Shown here: positions 43,611 to 56,139 of the stretch, one piece after another | Position numbering within the stretch: the stretch's first letter is position 1 | Layout of the letters: the number at the start of each line of letters is the position of its first letter | DNA from: Telopea speciosissima | Lineage: Eukaryota; Streptophyta; Magnoliopsida; Proteales; Proteaceae | NCBI RefSeq assembly: GCF_018873765.1 | Contig: NC_057926.1 | Span: forward strand, 868,001-932,000 | Reading direction: 5' to 3' | Length of the DNA stretch: 64,000 bases | Notes under the pieces: model-generated | What the model was told of the DNA's origin: nothing | Database searches by the model: none | The model's input: the letters and a program-made list of their open reading frames with translations, nothing else | Translations under genes and position numbers: made by a program

Positions 43611-46600
43611 AAAATAGGCTCATGCCATTCTTCTCAACCCTAGGTTTTTTTTTTTTAATATTCCTCTATAATGGAGTATTCTCCATCTACTGCCTCCATT
43701 ACCACCACCTCTACTGCCACTCCTATCGGCCCACCATTACATCTCTGTTAAACTCACACCTAAGAACTTTCTCTTGTGGCGTGAGCAGATCTCATTTTTT
43801 CAACGGCCAACTCCTTTCTTCTAATTTTGATGGCTCCAAGGTTTGCCTTGCTACTGACGTCGATAATTCTGATTAGCACTCACAGGATGCCGCTATTATG
43901 AGCACGCTCTTTGCCTCCATTGCAGAGGTTCTACCATATGGACTACGCTTCATACCTTCTTTGGTTTGACGTCTTCCACTCACACTATGTCTCTCCACAT
44001 CAATTTTTAGAATCTCCAACAATCATCGGATCGGTCTTTGTTTATTTGCAACGTGCTAAAAGTTAATCTGATGAACTCGCTACTGTCGGAAAGCTGATTT
44101 CCCCTTAGGATTTCAATATTTATGTTCTTCGGTCTTCAAAACCTGATCTTCAAGACATTGTTACTCCTATTATGACTCGCTTGGAGCAGCCTTCCTTTAC
44201 TGAACTTAATGCTCTTCTCATCAGTCACAAGAGCATGAAATCATTCTAGAACATGTGTCTTACTAAGGTCCCTATCACTACTACATCTCCATCAGGAAAC
44301 ACATCCCAATGCAGCTCCTCTCTTGCTCCCTCCGACAACCGAAACTCTTCCACTGGGCGTAGTTCTTCTCATGGTCGTGGGGGCTGTAATAGTGGTAATC
44401 ATTCTAGCCAAGGACATGGTAGTGGTTGTACTCTCTGGAACAAGGCCGTCAGTAGGGCTCCATCTGCAACCACAACAACCATAGTACCCATAATTGTTAT
44501 TACCGCACTCCTTCCTTCCCCCTCCCCCATCAGCCATTGTACGCATTATCCCCCATCCTTTTACCCTACCTAACATCCCCAACCTTTCTACTCGTCCTAC
44601 CCTACACCTCCCCCATCCGCTTCCCTTACATGGTACCCAGATATGGGTGCCACCCATCATGTCACCTAAGATCTCCATGCCCTATCCTCCTATGACAGTT
44701 ATAATGGCAATGACGATCTACAAGTTGGGAACGGTAAGTGTCTTCCTATTCATCATATTGGTAATGATTCTCTTTCCTCCCATTCTTCATCTCTTTCTTT
44801 TTAGTTGGCTAATGTTCTCCATGTCCCTTGTATTACTAAACCTTTGCTCTCTGTACAAAAGTTTAATTAATAAGATAATGGTGTATATTTTTATTTTTAT
44901 CCATCTTACTTTCTTGTGAAGGTCCAGGTCACCAAAGTGCCTCTTCTCTCCGGACTGAATCAAGGGGGCATATACACCTTTGACACTCATTCTCCCTAAG
45001 CCAATATTGCCGAATAGACTACCATGGATTAGTGGCATCACCGTCTTGGCCATCCCCATGATTGTCTTTTACGTCAAATGCTTCATCTTCATCGATTACC
45101 GTGTCTATCCACATGGCTGAGTCATATTTGTTGTGCTTGTCAATTAGGGAAGTCTAGTCATGTCTCTTAAAAGAAACTAGTTCCCGTAGTTGTTTCCTCT
45201 TGATTTGTTATTTAATGATGTCTGGGGTTCCTCCCCTACTCCATCTATTGTGGAACATCGTTTTTATGTAATTTTTATTGATGATAACATGAAGCACATT
45301 AGGTTGTACCCTATGGTTTATAAATCTGAAATATTTAGCATTTTTAAGACCTTTAAATCCCTTGTTGAGCGTCAATTCTCTCGCCCCATTAAAGCCATAT
45401 AAACTGAGTGGGGTGGGGAATTTCTCTCCTTTTCCACCTTCTTTTCTCAACTTGGTATCTCCCACCGTGTTGCCTGTCCTCATACACATGTGCAACAAGG
45501 TGAGGTTGAGCATCTCCACCGCCATATAGTTGAAATTGGTTTATCCGTACTAGCACATGTGTGATCCCTAGGCATTACTGGCATTTTACCTTTGAGAGGG
45601 TTCTTTACCTCATCAGCCGTATGCCGTCCAAGGTGTCTCATCACCTCTCTTCGTTCAATTGGTTTGTCATAAGCCCCCCCCCCCCCCCGACTATAGTTTT
45701 TTGTGTGTCTTTGGCTGCATTTGCTATCCTTAGATTCGTCCCTATATCAGGCACATAATGGACTTTCGTTCTATCCTGTTTGTCTTTCTTGGCTATAGTC
45801 GTGCACGTATTGGGTATTGTTTCCTTCACCTTCATCCCAATCGGTTTTATATTGCTAGGCATGTTCGCTTCAATGAATCATCATTTCTATTCACTATTAG
45901 GTCCTTACTCAGTCCACCTCCCACCCCACCTCTAAATCCATCGAATCTCTGGGGTGCTGCCCCTACGTGTGTTTCTCTACTTCTACCCACACCTCCTACT
46001 GCTCGTACGACCCCTATGTTGCCAGACCACTCCCCTCCCCCTGCCATCTCTCCATCACCATCGGGCTCTTCACCACCTATTAAAACTCACTCAGTGACTA
46101 ACCTTTATCGCTCTCCCCTACCACTCATCACTGCCACTACCCCCCTTCCACTGGCCTCCAACTGATCCCCAAACCATCACCCTCAACCCCTACCTGCCCA
46201 ACTCCGGTTCATAACATGACCCTATGCTCCAATCTTTCCCAATCTCAACTATTGGTTACCACCATTAACCTAATTCATGAACCCACCCGCTCTCCCAGGC
46301 TCACAGGTTTCTCGAGTGGTGGGCAACAATGTTTAGGAGTTCAATGCCCTGGTTCGAAATAACAATTGGTGCCTTTACCTCCCCATCTTGGAATGAACTT
46401 AGTCAGTTGTAAGTGGGTGTACCGCATCAAACGTTAAGCTGATGGTTCCCTTGAATGGTACAAGTCCCGACTTATTGCGAAAGGATTTCACCAACAACAT
46501 GCATTGACTATACTGATCTTCAATCTCGTGGTCAACCCTACCACCATTCGGACAGTACTTACCATTGTAGTCAGTTAGGGGTGACCTTTACGACAACTAG

Positions 46601-47495
46601 ATGTCCATAACTCCTTCCTTATTGGCGTGCTCAATAAAGAGGTTTATATGTCTCAACCTAAGGGCTTCAAGGACTTCACCAGGCCTCATCATGTTTGCAG
46701 ACTTCATAAGTCTCTGTATGAATTAAAGTAGGCTCCCCATGCCTGGTTTCACACTCTCCTAGACGCTTCTTGCATTCGGCTTTAAGGGGTCCCAGATGGA
46801 TCCCTCCTTATTTATTTTTCATTATGGCATGGACTTTATATGTGTACTTGTATACGCTGATGACATTGTGGTTACAGGCAATTCCCTTTCCCAGGTTGAT
46901 CATCTATTGTATCAACTTGCCTAGGATTTCTCTATCAAGGATCTTGGACTACTTAGTTTCTTTTTGGGCATTGAGGCTCTTTCTTCACCTAAGGGATTAT
47001 TCTTATCACAGGGCCGCTATATCATTGACTTGCTAACTCATGCTAGTATGGCTGATTGCAAACCCGTACTTACACACATGGCAACCACTGCCAAGCCATC
47101 TGCTTCAGGGGGTGCACCTATGGCTGCTACAACCAAATATCGATCTATTGTTGGTCCCTTATAGTATATTACTCTCACAAGATCTGATGTGTCATTCGTA
47201 GTCAATAGAGTGTGCTAGTTCATGCACTCACCCACTAAAGACCATTGGAGCCTTGTTAAATGCATCCTGCGTTACTTTAAACATACTCAGTCGTATGGGC
47301 TGCTCCTTCAGCATTCTTTTGGGTTTTCTCTACTACCAGTCACTGACGCTGGGATGGTATTGGAGACTACAAGAAATCTACAAGGGGCTATGAAATTTAT
47401 CTGGGCAATAATCTCATTTCCTGGAGCTCCAAGAAACAGAAAATAGTGGCTCGGTCTTCCACCGAGGTTGAATAAAAGGCATTGGATGACATTGA
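43611..47495 (+). mobile_element. Ty1-copia retrotransposon polyprotein, multiply broken
   Basis: Order of remnants: gag (about 43760-44480, Ser/Gly/His-rich tail near 44280-44440); protease (DMGATHHVT near 44650); pre-integrase motif WHHRLGHPHD near 45030; integrase core (RFYVIFIDD, about 45260, then TEWGGEF near 45410); reverse transcriptase (EWYKSRLIAKGFHQQ near 46455, KEVYMSQPKGFKD near 46640); RNase H (SSKKQKIVARSSTEVE near 47440). PR-INT-RT-RH order identifies Ty1-copia. Many stops and frameshifts are present. The coding sequence ends abruptly at about 47495 with no visible 3' LTR. Confidence 0.88.
45677..45691. repeat. C homopolymer inside the copia integrase region
   Basis: A run of about 14 cytosines; one likely source of a frameshift. 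Confidence 0.9.
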
Positions 47496-49960
47496 CCAAA
47501 TTACCCTTCATACTAAATAAACTTCTTCCATTATTTTTCTTATTTCTACTCTTAAAGAACCCTAATGGCAAATAACCATCCATGGCGGACCAGGACATGG
47601 GGGGTTCGCCATATCCATTCACTTAATAGTAAAGATTTCCACTTTATGATTAACTTTTGCCACAAGTAGAGCTTCTTCTTGGCCGAGAGGATTTTGAGGG
47701 CAGTTGCAGCGGAGGGAAGATCACAGCAATTAAGCGATTCAATAGGGCTCAAAGCTGATTGAAACAAGGTGGTACACAACCTAGATGGGCTGAGAAAAAA
47801 TGAAACAGATCAAAGGTATCCAGAGAAGGTGGGAGATGATAGCTAAGGTTATCTTTCCCTTCCATTTCTGAAACCTAAAACCGAAAACCACTTCTTCTCA
47901 TTCTTTTTCTTTTCTCCTCCACTGAAACCATCTCTCCATTGAACTTCAAAACCCACTTCTGTTCCATAGACCAAAAACCTTTTCTCCTTTGTTGCATTCC
48001 CTTCCAGTTCTATTGTCCAAAACCGCACCACCCATTGTCTATTTCACCCACACCGAGCTACCATTATTTCTCCAAAAATCCTCCTTTGATTTTCTTCATC
48101 TCAAGCTCAACCATGATTGGTACCTGGAGCTAATTGAAACCCTAGCTTAAAAGTGAAATCGAATAGAGAGAATGGAAGATAGAGAGACCGAGAGAGAGTG
48201 AGACTTTGAGCTGGATTGAGACGAAGAGGGTTTTGTGAGTTGTTATTACTGATCATTATTGTCCATGGTCCATCATCACTACCCATGGAGTTGCAAGACG
48301 ATCAATGAAACGGAGAGACCGAGGAAGAGGGATTTCAACATCCGTGAAGACTCGAAGATCGACCTTGTGTTCGATTGGTTCTGCGATTTGATCGTTGCAT
48401 CTCCGTTTGTAAACAGTATCAACATCATAAAAAAATCCACCGATTTATTTTTCTTGTATTTTTTGTTTGTTTCCATTAACTCTATTTTAACTCTGGTTTT
48501 TAATAAATCCTTTCTTATATTGTATCATCTGATTTGATCAATACACTACTGCGATTGAGGTCAACATTCACTGGAGTTCAGCATTTGACCATTGGAAATG
48601 AGGGAGAACAAGAGTTAAAGAGAATGGGTTATAGGTAATACCCTAAATGAGCTCATAGGGAAAGGGTGAGATTAGTAGTAGTTTTAGGCAGCTTCTGCAA
48701 CTCCTTGGCCAATAATCCTTTCTCCTGTTGCGGTTTCTCTGGCGACTGTGATGCGGGTGCATTCCTTGAAGCACACCATATACAGATCTGAGAAAGATGA
48801 GTTGCAAGTGGTTGTAGCGGCGTTGCAGGGAGGCCGAATCAGTTGTTAGTCATCGTTTGTGGGGAAAATGAGTTACAGGAAACATTCTTAGAACTCGTTT
48901 GGGAACGTTTCTGTTTTTTATTTTTGACGTTTTTTAATGAAATAAAGTATTTGGATCCACCGGTCTATTTTTATGTGCCAGTGATACAGGCCGGGTAAAA
49001 AAAACAAAAAACAAGTAAAACACAAAATTACGAAACAAGGTAAACCTTGTTTCTTCAATTTTGAAACGCTTCAATTGAAACAAAATAGAGACTTTTACAA
49101 ATCTGTGCCCGATAAGTTCTTGGACACTAGCGAAGGGACTTTACCTAGCGACATCGTCTTCTCCATTTGTGAAGATCTGAAGGTCTCCATCGACGAGACA
49201 GAAGCTCCATCTCTACTCTGCGACATCGTCTTCTCTTGTGCCCGATGAAAAGAGACTCCCTAGCTCCATCATCCTCTCCAACGAGCCGTTGGTTCCTTGT
49301 GACAGCGTCTTCTCCAACGAAACCCTAGATCTGTTGGTTCTTTGCGACATCATCTTCTCCAAAAGGTAACCATTCTTCTTCTTCGTCTATTTTCTGTGAG
49401 CCACCATTCTTCTTCTTCATCTATTTTCTTCTCTTATTCCTCTGGTCTGCTTCTCTTCTTCTTCTTCTTCTTTTGTTAAATTTATTGCTTGCGATTTAAG
49501 CCTTGTATTCTGATTTTTGCAGAAACCCTAAAAATCGAAGTACTGATTGTGTGGCTTTTCCCAACGATCGAAGTTCAACTCACAAGTTCTGACCTCTCAC
49601 ACACCAATCCAAGCTCCACAAGTAAAACCCCTCTCTACTACCTCATATTCGTCTAAAAAACCCCTTCTTTGATAGAAGTGTATATTGTCATCTGCTTGTG
49701 CCAACAACTAAGGCCCCGGCTAGAGAACGATTCCGTCAACTTAGAAGGGGGGGTCAGATTGATCACCGGTACAGCTATTTCATGTCTTTTGTCTTCTTAG
49801 ATCAAAATCATTTGTGATTGCAGATCAGGCGTGAAATCAGATATTTTTTTTTCTTTCGTAGCCTACAAGTGGGAAGAAGTTTGATGAAATCCATGGGTTT
49901 AAATATCAGATTGGAATCCCCTGCCATAAGTGCACAGAGATCTCTTCTTTTAGCCATTGT
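47496..49960. other. Gene-free DNA with leader-like and repeat sequence
   Basis: 47870-48240 is CT-rich and resembles a transposon-captured leader. 49140-49350 has three related GCGACATCGTCTTCTCC-type units. About 49366-49437 holds a direct repeat of CCACCATTCTTCTTCTTC followed by TCTATTTTCT. The short ORFs here have no domain support. Confidence 0.4.
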
Positions 49961-50215
49961 CTCTTTCTTTTAGTCACTAGCTGATTCCAATATATTTCTT
50001 AGCATGACACCTCAGGGGGTCATGGAAATCTTATCTCCAATTATGCATTACCATCTATATCTCCTTGTATTTATCCTTTCTATTCTTGTATTTATTTGTT
50101 TCCTTGTATATAGGAATAGTTATAGGATTAGATTACTATTATCCCTTGTATATATTACACTTCATAGATCAATGGAATTACACAACCGAGATTGCAATTG
50201 CAACTCAACATAATT
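49960..50215 (+). repeat. LTR-like sequence, tentative
   Basis: The text has TCCTTGTATATAGGAATAG, then CCTTGTATATATTACACTTC and a following CAATGGAAT. That resembles the transcribed part of small copia LTRs. No partner or duplication was found. Confidence 0.3.
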
Positions 50216-51481
50216 ATCATCTTATCAATATTAAACCTTGATGAAATCGTTTGATCATGTTCCTACATTGGACTTGAGGAACCAGGTTGAATATTTATAA
50301 TTCGTAGAGGAATAGAAAAGAAGCGAAAGGGAAACGGATTGAGACTCAGGTTGGTGTACCTCTAGTCAGAAGTTAAGGTAGTAGATTGACTGCTATGAAG
50401 TCTATTCATTTCATGGTCCACTGGAGTTGGGAATTGGGTTTTGGGTTTTGTACTGAAAAACTTGTCATCAACCTTTGTTATTATTTGTAACTTGCGGCAG
50501 TAGATTGGTATAATTGTATATGGGATTTCTTCTCTACTCTTCTCAAGATGTGCATTTCTTCAATATTTGAACTCTAGAAGATAGATCCTAGATAGGTCTT
50601 TCAACTGGTTATATTATAAAAAATTGGAATCCTCAACTTATGGAGCTTGAAATCTGGCGTTTATGTTTGTTTTAATTGTCCTTTTCAGTTTTCTCCACTT
50701 TCAGTTCCCTACCCAATTACCCATGATACACGATGTTCTATGATCCTATCAGAAAATGTTAATTTTGTTAACTGACTTGAGCTGGGTTTGTCTCAAAGTC
50801 CCTTTCATGAGATGGGATCCTTCAAAATTTGGACTCATCTTTCCACTCACCTTCTGGCCTCTGGGCCTACAATTCTTTCATCTGGATTTGGGTTTGAGTT
50901 ATATTTGGTGGTGGAGGATTGTATTCATTGTTGCAGTATTTCTTGATTGGTTCTAACCTTGTATGCAGAATTCCTATATCTGTTTTGTAGGTATTTGTCA
51001 TGTTGCACTTGCTTAACCAAGCATATTGGTGAGTGAATTAGGTCTCATGCAGGGTGGACATGTTTGTTATAGGCTGAGTAATCTTCCATGGCCTGCTTTA
51101 GATTTTTTAGAACCCAACTTTCTGTTGGATATTGTTAGAAGAGATATGATCTCAATTGATCATTTGCCATCATTTTCATGGTACAATATATAACTTGTTC
51201 CCCTTCCCCCCTCCCCCCTCCCCCCTCCCCCCCAAACCTCCAACTTAGAAGATGGTCCTTGTGAGCACCCAAGAACCTCTTTCTGAATTGGATTTTATAA
51301 TTATTTACCCATCCCTTGCTGCCCATATACACACACTCACACACCCGAGCACAACATGCAAAGATGTTCATTTATGATTGTAAAGAAAACCATGGTCTCC
51401 TTAAGATGTAGTTGTAAAAGTAAATTGAATGCAATGAATAACAAGAATTGGGTTACTTGTAAACTTCAAACTCCACTTGTT
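50216..51481. other. Intergenic DNA
   Basis: A (CCCCCCT)n tract lies at 51205-51233. No gene is supported; short ORFs such as 50756-50956 show no recognisable domain. Confidence 0.45.
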
Positions 51482-51572
51482 GGATCTTTAGCTCAAATTG
51501 GTAGAGCACTTGGAACATGAGCATGTTTCAAGCATGTTCTAAGGGGATGGTGGTTCGAATCCACCAAGATCC
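51482..51572 (+). tRNA. tRNA-like gene with expanded anticodon arm (possible intron)
   Basis: The acceptor strands GGATCTT (51482) and AAGATCC (ending 51572) pair perfectly. The D arm is GCTC/GAGC. The T arm is GGTGG-TTCGAAT-CCACC with a perfect B box GGTTCGAATCC. The A box TAGCTCAAATTGG is one base longer than usual. Between D and T arms lies a CTTGG/CTAAG stem enclosing 25 bases instead of 7. Those bases consist of AACATG and CATGTT repeats that can extend the stem to 11 pairs. If 18 bases are an intron after position 37, the anticodon would read CAT (Met), but position 33 would be A rather than U. It is either an unusual intron-bearing tRNA, a tRNA pseudogene, or a tRNA-derived repeat. Confidence 0.6.
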
Positions 51573-52390
51573 TTCTTGGATAGACATACATGATCATGGT
51601 GGATGTTTTCATCTTTAATTTTAAATAAGTTTAGTCAAGTAATGGCATTTCTGTAATTATTCCTTAATTTGGTAAAAGGTGTTTCAGAACAGGTTTTATC
51701 AAATGGATTTGTGTTTTTTTTTTTTGTTCTAAAAACATTTCTGAAACAAGTTTATCAAACAATATTTTAAAATTCAGAAACATGTTTCCAACACAGAAAC
51801 ACAAAAAAATAATGACGGTAACAAACACATGTTCTTGAAGCATTACCAAACGCATCTTTACCATTCACAACTCACGGAGTAGATTTATTTATTAATTAAT
51901 TTGAAAAGCAGGGAAGGAGAGGTACGCATAAATAACAAAACCTCACGAGTGGATGTGTAATTAGACCTTACCTCAGGGGAGATATGTGTAAATAACCCAA
52001 AATTTTTGCCGATTCAAGCGGAGCCTATGAATTTTTTTCTGTCCGAGACAATGGTTGGAATACATACATGGTCAAGGTTGAAGACTTGGATTGAAGTTTG
52101 AAAATTCAAGAAAAGGAACCGTCAGCTTTGATGGATGTTTTGTTTTTTCTCTGAATTGGTGGCACAGTGACATTCTTTGAAAGATGGGTTTGGAGTTTGG
52201 ATAGTCTGGGAGGCCAAAAAGTCATAAAACGAAGTCGACTTGAAGCACACGTATTAGTCCCATAAAAAAAAAAAAAAAATTTAAGAAAACTATAAATTAT
52301 TAGAATGTTAGAAGCCCATCACATCTGGACCAGGAGTCCTTTTGCCCATTTAATTGATGCCGGTATAAAATGGTGGGTGGGGGCATGGAT
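51573..52390. other. Intergenic DNA with a foldback element at about 51655-51860
   Basis: 51655-51860 contains opposed GTTTCAGAACAGG / CTGAAACAAG and AAATGTTT / AAACATGTTT strings. It ends ATTACCAAACGCATC, like the element end at 3964. It is a probable MITE with vague boundaries. Confidence 0.45.
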
Positions 52391-52404
52391 GTCGAGTGAT
52401 TCCA

Positions 52405-52500
52405 TTCAAATCTCAATCCCAATCTGATGTTGAGGTGCTGATGACTCATGCTGGGTGGGGTTCCCTCCTTGAATTGGAATGCATAAGCCAAAAAATAAAG
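52405..52500 (+). pseudogene. Short UDP-glycosyltransferase-like fragment
   Basis: The plus frame contains VLMTHAGWGSLLELE at about 52430-52475. This fits the start of the plant UGT signature (PSPG) box, usually (F/V)xTHCGWxSxxE, including its variant with Ala for Cys. After this the match to the UGT box is lost, and no other UGT region was found nearby. It is only a relic if real; the match is short. Confidence 0.4.
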
Positions 52501-52639
52501 TATCAGCCATTCCTTCTGGGGCCGGGGGAGGTGGGAGTTGGGAATAGGGGAAACCCAAGCTTATTAGAGGTTTGGCTTTGGATAGGAATACTACAAAAAG
52601 TAATAGGCATTCCTTTTAGGGTAGGTCATGACTCATGAG

Positions 52640-53455
52640 AAGAAGAGAAGAAAAAGGTCATTAAGCTTAGAGTTGAGACAGACCACTACTTATTTTATAT
52701 TTATTAGTTTAATTACCACAATTTGCCCAACCTCTTATAAGCTTCCTTAATCTAATAATACTATTTTGAATTCTTCTGGCAAGCCAGGCCAGCTAAGAGA
52801 ATAAAATTTTATTCAAAAAGGCAAGATTGATTAGAACGAACATCTCTATCTATTCAATTTCTTGTAGGTTACAAGGAAACCTCCGACGATCAAATGGTAA
52901 TGGATAGTGATGCTCTTGACCCACTTGCCATTTGATCAACTAACCTCCCCCTCATTGGTTCCCACAACCCCAAGGTGCTTAAGAACCTTCTGGGGAAGAA
53001 CCATTGAAAACAACCACGTCCATGAGCATCTGTGTAAGGACTATATTCTATAGAAAATGTCATAAGGTCAATGAGGCATTAATTAATTCATGGTTGATTT
53101 GATTATTTGCACTAAGAACCATGAAATATGTAGAAAACCATTTACAATTTGGTGTTCCACAAATCCATAACTCCACCTAAGAAACTAGCAGTTCTGATGA
53201 ACTGAGTTTTAGATTCTTATCTTTACATAATAACAAAATCTGTGAACTGCCCAGTTTAGAATTGGAATGGTGTCTCTCCTTGCAAGCAATGAAAGACTTT
53301 AGAAGAAAGTCTCAACAACCACCACTAGGGAATAAGGCTCTGGGGGAGGCCAACAGCCCTCCTTATGTATGTCCCTTCAGTAATCTCCAAGTTTCCTGTT
53401 TATTCAAGTTGGGCTAACAGCTTCTTCCAGCACCAAAGTTGATCGAGCTTCTCGA
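52640..53455. other. Upstream region of the DUF1218 gene
   Basis: No transposon was recognised. It presumably includes promoter and 5' UTR. No clear TATA box or start site can be assigned. Confidence 0.4.
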
Positions 53456-54413
53456 ATGGAGAAAAACAAACCCTCCTTTGTGTTACCAGTTATCTGTTCA
53501 ATCATAATTATCGCTCTTGGCCTTGTTTCCTTCTCGGCCTGTATTGCTGCGGAGTTCAAGAGAACACGGGTAAGATTTCTTTTCCATCACATTTGGATTC
53601 TTAATTTACTTCTCTGGGTTTTCTTGATTAATGTTTTGAGTACTCTAAAGCTGATTGATGATGTCATTGCATTTTTATTTTTTATTTTTTTGAAGTTAAA
53701 AGATATGAAATTGGATGGTGAACTCTGTTTTCTTCCAAGAAGTCCTGCATCTGGGTTAGGACTTTTGGCTTTGATCTGTCTCCTGGTTGCTCAGATAATC
53801 GGAAACTTGTTGATTGGAAGCCAATTTTGCTTGAAAGAGAAGAAAACCAGTGACCAAGCCAAAAAGCACAGGATAGTAATCATCCCTGTTGTTCTATCTT
53901 GGTAGGTAACAAATCCCTTTTCTCAAGCCAGAACTTTTCATTTAAAATGTGAATATTGCAATTCTGAATAACACTAAATCCATAATATCCCACCAGCAAA
54001 AAAGCTCAAACTATTGAATTGGTGGGCAACCAACCTCTTAATTGCATTCACGAAATCACCAAATGTTTTGCTAGCTAGCCCTGAAAACAACTTTTGAACC
54101 AATGTTTTGGCCTATTGCCCTTGATTGTGATTTTAGTTGGTTGCCATCCTGCACGTTCCACAGGATAAGCTCTGGATTATCAATTATATTATTGGGTACA
54201 GCAACAACTATGAGCCAGAGGCAGCCTTACGGCAAAGGATGGTTAGATGGGGAATGCTACTTCGTTAAAAGAGGTGTATATAGCGGATCAGGTGCACTAG
54301 TTCTGGTTACAGAAAGCCTAATACTTGGCTCAGTGTTCACCATTACAAAGACAAGACATTGGAGAAAGCAGGTTGAACAGGAGAAGAAAGTTCATGATGA
54401 AGAAGCACGATGA
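53456..54413 (+). CDS. DUF1218 family membrane protein (MODIFYING WALL LIGNIN-like)
   Basis: Three exons are proposed: 53456-53569, 53696-53901 and 54164-54413. Donors are CGG|GTAAGA and CTTG|GTAGGT. Acceptors are TTTGAAG|TTAAAAG and TTCCACAG|GATAAGC. They give a 189-residue protein with stop TGA at 54411. There are four hydrophobic segments: residues about 8-31 in exon 1, about 56-80 in exon 2, one spanning the exon 2/3 junction (VVLSW, then ISSGLSIILLGTAT), and SGALVLVTESLILGSVFT. Conserved family features are SFSACIAAEFKR, LDGELCFLPRSPASGLG and GWLDGECYFVKRGVYSG. DUF1218 proteins are plant-specific multi-pass membrane proteins; Arabidopsis MWL members affect secondary-wall lignin. The specific role here is inferred only from family. 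Length and frame look normal, so the gene is probably functional. Confidence 0.88.
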
Positions 54414-54625
54414 GATTAAAGAGGTTGTAGAAATTAATGATGAGCCACCCACAGGAGACAAGTCTTCTTCTCCCTTCTCATGATAACCAGCCACCGGGAC
54501 CCAACACCCAAGATTGGAAGAGTTGGAGGAGAGCAGGTGAGAAGGAAAACCAACTCCACCAGATAAAACTACAATTGCACAGAACTTAATTAAAAAAACA
54601 GTAATACTGGTTTTTTTGTTTCTAC

Positions 54626-54666
<41 letters not shown>

Positions 54667-55127
54667 TTTTGTTCTTTTTTTAATTGAGGGATTGGGATTG
54701 TCAGCAAAGTTGAGATGCTGGCTTTGGGTCCCTGTCAAAGGAAAATCAAGAACCACAATAAAGAAATACAAAGCATTCTTGGAAAAGGGTTCGTCCATCT
54801 TGCTGCATTCGTTCAAACTGTGTATACTTTACATAATTGAAAATAAGAGGACTCTGGATTTGAACCAATTGCAAATGAAATCATCAATATTTTCTTCTTT
54901 TAGGTGTTCTGACTTCTGATTTCTTTTCCTCTTATTGTCAAATGAATCAACCATTTGCATTTGGATTTACACATTAGAAAAGGGCATTCAATTACAAGTA
55001 TGTAGAGTTTAAAGAATTGAAAATTAAGAATCAATAGCAGATCAAATCAAAATTCTTCCTCTTTCGTAGACCTTTTTTTGTATTTGGATGGAAATCAAAG
55101 AAAATGTGTATTCATAATTATTATTAG
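54414..55127. other. 3' flank of the DUF1218 gene with long T tract
   Basis: A poly-T run of about 37 bases lies at 54629-54665. No gene is seen after the stop codon. Confidence 0.6.
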
Positions 55128-55322
55128 GGAGAAAGAACACTAATCGGTCGCGTTGTTAGTGTGGCTCCTGTGCCTAGACACAAACCAATGCCTTTGTGGA
55201 CGAAAAAACATTTCAGCCCCCAGTGAAATCGAAAATCACATCTAAATTAATGCCTTTCTGCGCATTTTCATTGGCTACCATGCTAGTGTAGAGGCTACAT
55301 GACCGGTTAGCGTTCTCTTGCC
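55128..55322. repeat. MITE family B, copy 5 (reverse orientation)
   Basis: Its reverse complement starts AGGGGCAAGAGAACGCTAAC and contains CATGTAGCCTCTACACTAGC. It ends with GTGTCTAGGCACAGGAGCC followed by the AGTGTTCTTTCTC end, the same pattern as 2822-2995. Confidence 0.6.
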
Positions 55323-55329
55323 CCTATTT

Positions 55330-55985
55330 TTTATGCATAAAATATATTCAATGAAGTGCAAAGAAGACATGGAAAGCTCCCCAATAGAGGGGGAGCAAAA
55401 GAAAAGAAAAACAATCACCCTAGACTCACCCTCAGGGATCCTAGCAATAGATATCAGCCTAATTGGAAGGCACCAAGAACCAACAATATGCCTATTCTTG
55501 AGTATCCACACAATCACCACAATAAGTATCAAGCCTGCTGTAGATTTCAAAGGCAATGCAATTCCAAATTTTCGGGAAAGATCTTATTGTGATGGTCCAT
55601 CTTTTTTGGTAATGTTCCATCCATATGTGATTGATAGCGGCACAAAAAGTAAACTTCCCCACCTTGTCACATGAGGTCTTTCCCTCGAAACACTTCTGAA
55701 TCCACTTTCATTCCCCTTTAAAGGCCTTGATTCTTCTCTTGAAAGGCCAACATTGTGAAGCAACCCCTCCCATAGATGACTGGAGAAGGGGCAAGCAAAG
55801 AACAGATAATGGATGCTCTCTAACGCATTCCCGCACAAGTAGCAACTAAAGGACACAGATATCCCCTTATAGATGAGGAAGGATTGTATTGGAAAAGACT
55901 GAGTGAGCACTCTTCAGGCAATAAAGTTGTGCTGGGAAATGTGATATTTGAGCCACAATGTTGTGCCACCCATCGGACTGCACCA
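55330..55985 (-). mobile_element. LINE remnant (zf-RVT region), minus strand
   Basis: The minus frame from about 55965 down reads LWLKYHISQHNF, then CYLCGNALESIHYLFFACPF followed by SSHLW. This is the zf-RVT zinc-binding domain after a LINE reverse transcriptase. Stops separate the pieces. Lower coordinates (55550-55330) continue with weak LINE-like text. The 5' parts are missing. Confidence 0.75.
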
Positions 55986-56013
55986 AGTTCCAAACTGGAG
56001 AAGATGGGGGATC

Positions 56014-56136
56014 GAGAGATTTAAGAGTACGATCAAACTGTATGCAAGTGCAACAAGGACCGAAAGATTTAAGAGTACGATCAAACTATACGCGAGTGTA
56101 GTGGGGATTGAGAGGTTTGAGAGTATGATCAATTCC
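56014..56136. repeat. 48-base tandem repeat, about 2.6 copies
   Basis: GATTTAAGAGTACGATCAAA starts at 56018 and 56066; a diverged third unit (GGTTTGAGAGTATGATCAA) starts at 56114. The period is 16 codons, so the frame is kept on both strands. It lies between two oppositely oriented LINE remnants. Confidence 0.9.
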
Positions 56137-56139
56137 ATT

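Noticed and set aside
44292..44919. ORFs of 128 and 141 residues
   Set aside because: They are out-of-frame readings of the copia gag-protease region.
53456..53905. Reading 53456-53905 as one uninterrupted 149-codon gene
   Set aside because: The stretch 53570-53695 is AT-rich, begins GTAAGA and ends TTTGAAG; removing it restores the conserved DUF1218 sequence, so it is an intron.
2822..55322. CRISPR array or prokaryotic operon
   Set aside because: Repeats are MITEs, microsatellites or minisatellites without regular spacers; spliced genes and LTR elements show a plant nuclear genome.
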